Shown one piece after another: positions 6,578 to 11,061 of a stretch of 11,061 bases of DNA. This DNA is from Myxococcales bacterium (GTDB lineage Bacteria > Myxococcota > Polyangia > Fen-1088). The notes beneath the pieces were generated by a model, which searched no databases, was not told where the DNA came from, and saw nothing but the letters and a program-made list of their open reading frames with translations. A program made the position numbers and the translations under genes. The DNA lies in contig PMLH01000263.1 in the NCBI GenBank assembly GCA_003159055.1, positions 1-11,061 on the forward strand, written 5' to 3'. Every line of letters begins with the position of its first letter. Position 1 is the stretch's first letter.

Positions 6578-7813
6578 ATGGCCCCCCCCAAGCAAGCCGT
6601 CGTGTCCGCACCACCGCCTTGGTACAACGGAACACCGAAACAAAGCATGCCCATCATGGGCAGCCGAAGCGCGCCAGGTCTGAGAGATGTGGACTTTCAG
6701 CGCTTCATGCTCGCTGCCAACAAGCGCATGGTGCGGCAGTGGATGGGAGAGTTGAAATACATGGTTGGGACGAATCCAGCCGATCTCGCTTACCTGTACA
6801 GGTGGTTTGGCACCTCGGCCGGACAGGATCACTTCCGGAATTGGGCGCAAAAGTTGGGGAGTATGAATGGTTGGCGAGACTCGGCCGGCGCTCACACTGC
6901 CGGCAAGGCCAGCGACATCAACTACGAGTACAACGGGTGGTGCCCGGTATGTGCCCATCACGACGGCCCTCCGGAAGTGTTCAGAATGGTCGGCGAGCCC
7001 GGGAGGGACAGCGCCTACGTCCCGGCCGGAAAGCTCTACGACCGCGCGCTGAGAGTCTTCCTTCCCTTGCACGTCTCGGAGCCTGATGACCCGAACGGCG
7101 CAAAGTACTTCGCGCGAAAATACTATCGCAACCACTGGGACTGGCAACTTCCGCAACTCAATCAAGCGCCACCCAGCTCGACCTCAAAGCTTCCGGTCGA
7201 CTACGTGTACAGGTGTTATCAGACGCTGAACTGGGCGATCATGTTCTACTTCAACTACGCCTTCGACCGGCTGGGCGTGGAGAAGCAGGACAGCGACGCG
7301 CTCGATCCGGCGATCAACCGCTCGACCCATGGCTCGGCCCTGTCTGACGCGCTGGTCTGGGAGCGCATCGCGAGCGACATCAAGGGCAACTATCTACCAG
7401 CGACATCGGAATTGCTTTGTGAGCCGGCAGTTGTGCCCGCGGAGGCGGTGGTTCACTTCGAGGCTATTCAGATGCGATATCCTTTCGAGGGGAGGTCGAC
7501 GAAACTGTTGCGCCTGGCGCTCAACGCAACCAAGGCGGCTGAAATCGTCCAGGCGAAACACGAACAGCTCATCGGCTCGGCTGTCAACGCGCAGCTGGCA
7601 GCCGATCACAAGGCGGGCGCGAATGCGTTGGTCTATTCAGGCGAAAGCCGTGATCCGTGTCGGGGAGTCTTCAACCACAGCTACGAGTTCATCCTGGCTA
7701 CAGCGGGCTTGCTCGATGATGTGAAACAAGCGCGATGCTTTGGCTCCTTCGCCGAGGGACAGGCGGGTGACATGCAACACTTCGACTATGGTTACGCTGG
7801 GCGTCCCTATTAG
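6578..7813 (+). CDS. Putative M15-like zinc peptidase (cell-wall effector candidate)
   Basis: A 411-residue protein. Residues 106-113 read HTAGKASD, matching the HxxGxAxD signature of peptidase family M15 (VanX/VanY-like and endolysin peptidases), with His106 and Asp113 as predicted zinc ligands. Near the C-terminus, DMQHFDY (398-404) fits the family's (E/D)xxH element with Asp398 as catalytic acid and His401 as third ligand. In standard M15 enzymes these are tens of residues apart; here 284 residues lie between, including a CPVCAHH cluster (122-128) just after the first motif and a long alpha-helical stretch (about 205-345). The predicted reaction is cleavage of peptidoglycan stem peptides or cross-links. 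No signal peptide; the first 25 residues are Pro-rich. It lies nine bases after the OmpA-like gene, whose wall-binding modules could position it. A GAGAG stretch about 5-9 nt upstream may serve as ribosome site. Alternative: a non-enzymatic protein with a chance motif pair. Confidence 0.72.
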   Translation: MAPPKQAVVSAPPPWYNGTPKQSMPIMGSRSAPGLRDVDFQRFMLAANKRMVRQWMGELKYMVGTNPADLAYLYRWFGTSAGQDHFRNWAQKLGSMNGWRDSAGAHTAGKASDINYEYNGWCPVCAHHDGPPEVFRMVGEPGRDSAYVPAGKLYDRALRVFLPLHVSEPDDPNGAKYFARKYYRNHWDWQLPQLNQAPPSSTSKLPVDYVYRCYQTLNWAIMFYFNYAFDRLGVEKQDSDALDPAINRSTHGSALSDALVWERIASDIKGNYLPATSELLCEPAVVPAEAVVHFEAIQMRYPFEGRSTKLLRLALNATKAAEIVQAKHEQLIGSAVNAQLAADHKAGANALVYSGESRDPCRGVFNHSYEFILATAGLLDDVKQARCFGSFAEGQAGDMQHFDYGYAGRPY

Positions 7814-8321
7814 GGAGAGGCAAATGCAAGGCGTAGAGGCTCGCCGGGGCAGACGTGCTGTCCTCGGGGTACCGGTCCTTCCATTTCTGAGGGACCGCTT
7901 CGAGCGGTATGGGAACCAGGGTATTGGCTTTGGGGTCATAGCGGAAGAAGTTGTTGCCGCGAGGGTCGTCATTGGGATGCGTGTCGTTGTCATGTCCGCT
8001 GGCGTGCACCTTGGGAATGCCGTCTCCATCGATATCCAAGAACTCGATCTCGACGGGACTGCAGTCGAGAGAGCTGTTCAATACGACGTTGGTCGTAATC
8101 TCCTTGCCCGGGTAGTTGTTCTTCTCGCTGCAGCTCAGGACCGTGACCCATCGGACGTGCTTTCTCGTGCCGGTTGCCCAAGAGGCAAAGCACAGCCCCT
8201 TTCGCTCAAAGAAGAGCCGGTAGCGCTCCTGCTGAGAAAGCCAAAGACGATGTCGCACGCAGAACCCTGCGGCCGCCCCGATCAGGAGAACGGCCAAGGA
8301 GCATGGCCTGACCGCGCTCAC
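7698..8321 (-). CDS. Small exported or membrane-anchored protein, antisense to M15-like gene end
   Basis: A protein of about 207 residues. An N-terminal hydrophobic segment (CSLAVLLIGAAAGFCV, 7-22) after an Arg suggests a signal peptide or membrane anchor, so the rest would be periplasmic or outside. The central part contains an acidic EF-hand-like or FG-GAP-like calcium loop DIDGDGIPK (96-104) and an Asp/Asn/His-rich stretch (108-127, GSDNDTHPN-like) before FFRYDPKANTLVPIPLEAVPQKW. Cysteines at 44, 64 and 87 could form disulfides. The last 37 residues or so are Arg/Pro/Ser-rich and lie antisense to the M15-like coding end (116-nt tail-to-tail overlap); they look like readthrough of a lost or shifted stop. 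Start GTG 8321 is chosen because it places the hydrophobic segment at the N-terminus; no ribosome site is clear. I do not recognise the family. Its location beside a putative wall hydrolase makes an immunity role conceivable, not shown. Confidence 0.7.
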   Translation of the reverse strand: MSAVRPCSLAVLLIGAAAGFCVRHRLWLSQQERYRLFFERKGLCFASWATGTRKHVRWVTVLSCSEKNNYPGKEITTNVVLNSSLDCSPVEIEFLDIDGDGIPKVHASGHDNDTHPNDDPRGNNFFRYDPKANTLVPIPLEAVPQKWKDRYPEDSTSAPASLYALHLPLPNRDAQRNHSRSVACHPPVPRRRSQSIALVSHHRASPL

Positions 8322-8395
8322 TCAGAACGATGTCCAATTTCGCCCAAAACGATGTAGGTTGGGAATGCTTCACTCTCGCTTCGCTCTGTCCATGC

Positions 8396-8425
8396 ATGGC
8401 AAGCCGATCGTCGACCCATTACATT
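8396..8425 (+). promoter_or_regulatory. Candidate promoter of the five-helix membrane protein gene
   Basis: ATGGCA (8396-8401; four of six match to TTGACA), an 18-nt spacer and TACATT (8420-8425; four of six match to TATAAT) end four bases before ATG 8430. No Shine-Dalgarno is seen, so a leaderless message is possible. In this same gap (8322-8429) the heptamer ACGATGT occurs at 8327 and 8349. Confidence 0.3.
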
Positions 8426-8429
8426 CAAC

Positions 8430-9023
8430 ATGACCAATCCCGAGGTGCAAAGAGGCTGGATCGGCCAATGGTCTCCCGGCATCGGTGATCCCAACGCCGC
8501 AGGGTGGATAACGGTCATTCTGTACCTCGTTGCTGCGTGGACTTGTTTTGTCGTTGCGCGAAGGCTACGACCGGCGGTCAGGTCCGGCGCTGTTCCGCGG
8601 CGGGAATTCTGGGCGTGGTCGCTCTTTTCACTCTTGCTCTTCCTGTTGGCCGTGAACAAGCAGCTCGATTTTCAGACCGCGTTGACGGAGATTGGACGAA
8701 TTCTGGCACGAAGGAGAGGTTGGTATGACTCGCGCGCCCATGTCCAAAGAGAGTTCATCGGCGCATTGTGCGGATTCGGATTGTTCTGCGCTATTTCGCT
8801 TGGGATCATACTGCGTGGACTTGCGCCTGCCGTGAAAGTCGCTGCGACCGGAATGTGTTTCGTTGGCGTATTTGTGTTGGTACGGGCCAGTTCGTTTCAC
8901 CAAGTGGATGAGTTTCTCGGCCATCGGCTGGTTCATTTGCGCATGAACTGGCTCCTTGAGATGGGAGGCATCCTCATCATGCTTGTCGCCGCTCTTTTTC
9001 GGCGACGATCCACGTCAGGTTGA
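8430..9023 (+). CDS. Conserved five-helix integral membrane protein
   Basis: A 197-residue membrane protein with about five hydrophobic helices (26-43, 59-75, 110-128, 134-152, 174-189). Conserved-looking motifs lie in the loops: SPGIGDP near the N-terminus, VNKQLDFQTALTEIGR (75-90) then GWYDSR (97-102), and FVLVRASSFHQVDEFL (148-163) before the last helix. I recognise these as a family widespread in proteobacteria and often mislabelled 'isopropylmalate isomerase' in databases; it has nothing in common with LeuC/LeuD and its function is unknown. The start at ATG 8430 places the SPGIGDP motif at the usual distance from the N-terminus. It stands alone, diverging from the minus-strand gene at 8321, and is followed by about 300 bp of non-coding DNA. 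Confidence 0.85.
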   Translation: MTNPEVQRGWIGQWSPGIGDPNAAGWITVILYLVAAWTCFVVARRLRPAVRSGAVPRREFWAWSLFSLLLFLLAVNKQLDFQTALTEIGRILARRRGWYDSRAHVQREFIGALCGFGLFCAISLGIILRGLAPAVKVAATGMCFVGVFVLVRASSFHQVDEFLGHRLVHLRMNWLLEMGGILIMLVAALFRRRSTSG

Positions 9024-9287
9024 ATCACGCCCACCATCGCAAAGGCGACCACAGCTTTGCTCGACAGCACGGACAACTAGCCCTCGTACAGCTCGCCGTT
9101 TGGCCGGCGAAGGCTGCAAGGGGGGAGGAAAGGTATCTGGCGACCCGCCCTACCGTCGCCGGTCGGGAGTAACTCGATGAAACGGCAGAACACCTCCCTA
9201 CACGCTCAACCTATGCCATACCCAGCCCGCTAGATTCCAGCGCTCTCGGACACAACTGGCGGTGCTCATCGAAGGCCAGGCTTGATG

Positions 9288-9320
9288 TAGCACGCCCACC
9301 GGCGTGGTGCTCGCGTGCTA
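9288..9320. repeat. Inverted repeat at the start of the 9330 gene
   Basis: Perfect 8-bp arms TAGCACGC (9288-9295) and GCGTGCTA (9313-9320) flank a 17-nt centre. A second, competing 6-bp stem CACGCC/GGCGTG (9291-9296 and 9301-9306, loop CACC) shares the left arm. The right arm runs into the -10-like TACTGT (9319-9324), five bases before ATG 9330. It could be an operator for a dimeric regulator or a transcript hairpin; no T-run follows, so it is not a standard terminator. Confidence 0.5.
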
Positions 9321-9324
9321 CTGT
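9319..9324 (+). promoter_or_regulatory. -10-like hexamer directly before the 9330 gene
   Basis: TACTGT lies five bases before ATG 9330, partly inside the right arm of an inverted repeat. There is no matching TTGACA-like -35 at the normal distance and no Shine-Dalgarno, so this is suggestive only. Confidence 0.22.
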
Positions 9325-9329
9325 TCCGC

Positions 9330-10001
9330 ATGCGCGTCTTCCTGCACGTCTTTCTTCAGCTCGGCGTCCTCGTTCCGGTCGTGGTCGCGGGCGTGGGGAC
9401 GGCGATGGCTGCGCCAGCTGTCGATCTCAGCGCCCGAGAGCGCGAGATCGACGACGCTGTCTGCGAGGATTTCGACTGGGCCGCCAAATGGGACCTAGCC
9501 TGGACCGCCACGTTCGCCCTGGCGGCGGTGGGCAGCGCCGGCACTGCCGTGTTTGCCCCCCGTGACTGGATCGGGGATGACACCCGCGCGGGATTGTATG
9601 TGACCGCCGCCAAGGCCACCGTCGGCGTGTTGGCGAAGCTCCTGGATCCTCTCCGTATCGACGTGGAGGGCTTGTGCGGCGATCGCCATCCTGCGTCCGC
9701 CAAAGCCCGGCACGTGTTGCTGGTCGAGGCCGCGCAGCGTGAGCGCCACATGTTGATCCTGAACGTCTTCGGTGGCCTTGCCATCAACACCATCGGTCTG
9801 CTCTACCTTGGCTACGGTCGCGGCGCGTGGGAGAGCGCCTGGCTCTCGTTCGGTGTCGGCACTGCGGTCGGCGTGGCGTCGGCGCTTACCGCGCCGGTTC
9901 AATCGTGGATTCTGAATCGCCGGCTAGATCGTCCTAGCATCGCCGTGGTCCCCACCGTCGGCCACGGTAGCACCGGCATGGCCCTCGCCGGGACGTGGTG
10001 A
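9330..10001 (+). CDS. Secreted or membrane protein with four hydrophobic segments
   Basis: A 223-residue protein of unknown function. Residues 1-28 form a signal peptide: MRVFLHVFLQ, a hydrophobic core LVPVVVAGV, and a likely AMA-A cleavage site. The mature part begins with a charged stretch (REREIDDAVCEDFDWAAKWD) and has hydrophobic segments at about 57-76, 86-105, 141-163 and 171-190. Two cysteines (45, 116) may pair. The C-terminus, RPSIAVVPTVGHGSTGMALAGTW, resembles the terminal strand seen in many myxobacterial hypothetical envelope proteins. I chose ATG 9330 because it begins the signal peptide neatly; GTG 9315 would add five residues. Forty-two bases separate it from the PAP2 gene downstream, so the two could be co-transcribed. 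Possible membrane or outer-membrane protein; no catalytic motif is visible. Confidence 0.8.
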   Translation: MRVFLHVFLQLGVLVPVVVAGVGTAMAAPAVDLSAREREIDDAVCEDFDWAAKWDLAWTATFALAAVGSAGTAVFAPRDWIGDDTRAGLYVTAAKATVGVLAKLLDPLRIDVEGLCGDRHPASAKARHVLLVEAAQRERHMLILNVFGGLAINTIGLLYLGYGRGAWESAWLSFGVGTAVGVASALTAPVQSWILNRRLDRPSIAVVPTVGHGSTGMALAGTW

Positions 10002-10031
10002 TAGCACCTGCGCCCAAGCTTGATTCGGCGG

Positions 10032-10037
10032 TAGAGT
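10032..10037 (+). promoter_or_regulatory. -10-like hexamer directly before the PAP2 gene
   Basis: TAGAGT lies six bases before ATG 10044, the spacing expected if transcription starts at or next to the start codon. No Shine-Dalgarno precedes the ATG and no clear -35 is seen. Confidence 0.28.
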
Positions 10038-10043
10038 ACCCTC

Positions 10044-10763
10044 ATGGGCGCTTCTCGTTCGCTTCGTTCCCTGGCAGCTTTCTTGTGGCGTCTGTGTCGG
10101 CGTCATCGCTGGAGTCTGCCGCTCACCATCGCTGCCGCGCTCTGCTTCGTGCGCTTGGCGAGCGAGATGCAAGAGGGCGAAGTCGACGCCTTCGACAAGC
10201 TATTGCAGGGTATGGTTACCGTCTGGCGTGGCTCGCTCGACACCTTGATGCTCGTGTGCACAAGGTGGGGCGGGGTACTGCCTATGACCGTCGTCAGCGC
10301 GGGGATAGTGCTTCTATTGCTACTCGTGCGCCGTGCGAAAGAGGCGCGCTATTTGGTGTTCGGAGCGGGAGGGGGATTGTTGCTCAACCTGCTATTGAAG
10401 GAGCTGTTTCGTCGCGCCCGCCCGAGCGCGGACCTTGTCTACCTGCTGCCGAGCCTTTCGTCCCTGTCCTTTCCGAGCGGACACACGATGGGAACCACGA
10501 GCGTGGTCGGAAGCCTTGTGGTCATTCTGCACGTCGTGAAGGCACCGCGTGGGGTGCGCTTGGCTTCGATTCTGCTTGGATCTGCAGCCATCGTCGGCGT
10601 GGGCCTCTCGCGCGTCTACTTGGGCGCTCACTATCCGTCCGACGTGCTCGGAGGCTTCCTCGCGGCCGCGGCCTGGGTAAGTGCGGCCACTGGCTCGATG
10701 TACCCACGCCTCTTGCCAGGAGAAGGCGCGGCCCCAGGCACGGCTCGCCCAGGTTCGAGCTGA
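10044..10763 (+). CDS. PAP2-family membrane phosphatase
   Basis: A 239-residue PAP2 superfamily protein (phosphatidic acid phosphatase type 2 / undecaprenyl-pyrophosphate phosphatase-like), which removes phosphate from lipid phosphates at the membrane. All three signature motifs are present: K119-x6-R126-P127 (KELFRRARP), PSGH at 144-147 (His147), and SR-x5-H-x3-D at 189-200 (Arg190, His196, Asp200). About six transmembrane segments (23-37, 69-95, 103-118, 150-165, 172-187, 201-216) put the active site on the outer face, as in family members. Possible substrates are undecaprenyl pyrophosphate (cell-wall carrier recycling), phosphatidate or phosphatidylglycerol phosphate; the sequence alone cannot choose. 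A short Pro/Gly-rich tail ends the protein. It follows the 9330 gene by 42 bases. ATG 10044 fits the membrane topology and there is no better start. Confidence 0.95.
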   Translation: MGASRSLRSLAAFLWRLCRRHRWSLPLTIAAALCFVRLASEMQEGEVDAFDKLLQGMVTVWRGSLDTLMLVCTRWGGVLPMTVVSAGIVLLLLLVRRAKEARYLVFGAGGGLLLNLLLKELFRRARPSADLVYLLPSLSSLSFPSGHTMGTTSVVGSLVVILHVVKAPRGVRLASILLGSAAIVGVGLSRVYLGAHYPSDVLGGFLAAAAWVSAATGSMYPRLLPGEGAAPGTARPGSS

Positions 10764-10847
10764 CCACAGAACCCGCGAATCATGGAGAAGTGTTCTGGCT
10801 TTGCCTGGGGCTCGTTCATGGTTGCAACCTGACGCAATTGAGCCGTG

Positions 10848-10870
10848 AAAAAACTTCATCCCGTGATGAA
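10848..10870 (-). terminator. Rho-independent terminator overlapping a stop codon
   Basis: On the minus strand, the 6-bp stem TTCATC/GATGAA with loop ACGG (10870-10855) is followed by G and six T (10853-10848). The stop codon of the minus-strand gene (10858-10856) lies inside the right arm. The stem is short and AT-rich but the U-run is clear. Confidence 0.65.
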
Positions 10871-11061
10871 CGAGAGGGTCGGGCTGCAGGCGATGACGTC
10901 GCAGGTCCTGGGCGGCTTCATGTCGCCGTCGACTGTGGCGATGGTGGGCTCCTGGTAGTCGATGGTCAGATGAGGCACGACCGCGTCGAACGTCGCCGGA
11001 AGCGGCAGACCGACCCAAAGCGCACCGACGCTCATGGCGAGCCCCCAGAACGAGAGGTGCG
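10856..11061 (-). CDS. C-terminal part of an unidentified minus-strand gene (partial)
   Basis: An open frame with strongly G/C-ending codons runs from the window edge to TGA at 10858. It reads as a hydrophobic stretch (HLSFWGLAMSVGALWVGLPL) followed by a soluble tail that contains TIDYQEPTIATVDGDMKPPR and two cysteines. An ATG at 11035 is preceded by GGGGG at six bases, so the gene could be a complete 59-residue membrane-anchored protein; otherwise it continues beyond the window. The hydrophobic segment suggests a signal peptide or membrane anchor. I do not recognise the family. It converges on the PAP2 gene with 92 bases between stops. Confidence 0.6.
   Translation of the reverse strand, partial: HLSFWGLAMSVGALWVGLPLPATFDAVVPHLTIDYQEPTIATVDGDMKPPRTCDVIACSPTLSFITG

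Larger units (their letters stand above)
9024..9329. other. Intergenic region without a supported gene
   Basis: I see no credible gene here; frames that stay open lack start context and coding-like composition. It holds a 6-bp stem TCGCCG/CGGCGA with a six-base loop (9093-9110), not followed by a T-run, a purine-rich GGGGGGAGGAAAGG stretch near 9120, and the inverted repeat at 9288-9320 described separately. Confidence 0.6.

Noticed and set aside
8247..8355. Three copies of ACGATGT as possible mobile-element remnants
   Set aside because: A 7-mer repeated three times with unequal spacing (80 and 22 nt) is weak, and there is no terminal inverted repeat or transposase fragment nearby.
10767..10797. 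Inverted repeat CAGAAC/GTTCTG after the PAP2 gene as a terminator
   Set aside because: The loop is 19 nt and no T-run follows the right arm, so intrinsic termination is not supported.
1..11061. tRNA, rRNA, CRISPR arrays, insertion sequences, prophage genes
   Set aside because: Looked for and not seen: no cloverleaf-like segments, regularly spaced repeats, transposase or integrase motifs.

Overview
The window is GC-rich (the coding parts strongly prefer G or C at the third codon position) and comes from a Gram-negative-type bacterium. I infer Myxococcota (Polyangia-like): large modular peptidoglycan-binding proteins, a proline-rich HEAT-like protein, GTG starts, and gene starts preceded by a -10-like hexamer rather than a Shine-Dalgarno site. 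That assignment is an inference; the window has no rRNA or housekeeping marker.

Layout. Left edge (1-340, minus strand): the first 13 codons of a possible unidentified gene, preceded by a clear acyl carrier protein gene (70-336). About 220 bp of non-coding DNA follows, holding a palindromic TATAAT-containing element (472-483). The core (559-7813) is a divergent cassette. Leftward run two coupled genes: a proline-rich/HEAT-like protein (1212-3305) and a LysM + Ig-like + peptidoglycan-binding protein (559-1212) whose ATG overlaps the preceding stop (TGATG). Rightward, from a shared control region of about 145 bp, run three tightly packed genes: a 433-residue protein with two Ig-like modules and a C-terminal peptidoglycan-binding domain (3451-4752), a 604-residue OmpA-like + peptidoglycan-binding multidomain protein (4754-6568), and a 411-residue protein with the zinc-peptidase M15 signature HxxGxAxD and a C-terminal DMQHFD motif (6578-7813).

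The right part (7698-11061) holds a small exported or membrane-anchored protein on the minus strand whose 3' end runs antisense into the M15-like gene by 116 nt, then three separately spaced plus-strand genes for envelope proteins: a five-helix conserved membrane protein (8430-9023), a secreted or membrane protein with four hydrophobic segments (9330-10001) and a PAP2-family phosphatase (10044-10763). The C-terminal part of a minus-strand gene enters at the right edge, with a rho-independent terminator overlapping its stop codon.

How the parts may work together. The LysM, OmpA-like and PG-binding-1 modules, the DG-containing Ig-like linkers, and the absence of signal peptides in the LysM, OmpA-like and M15-like proteins (the start of the 3451 gene is unsettled) are the hallmarks of proteins I know from type VI secretion spike (VgrG) neighbourhoods. 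My reading is an accessory or effector island that attacks or docks on cell wall, with the M15-like enzyme as the cargo and the antisense exported protein as a possible immunity partner. No VgrG, Hcp, PAAR, sheath or ATPase gene is visible here, so the link to a secretion machine is inferred from module content only.
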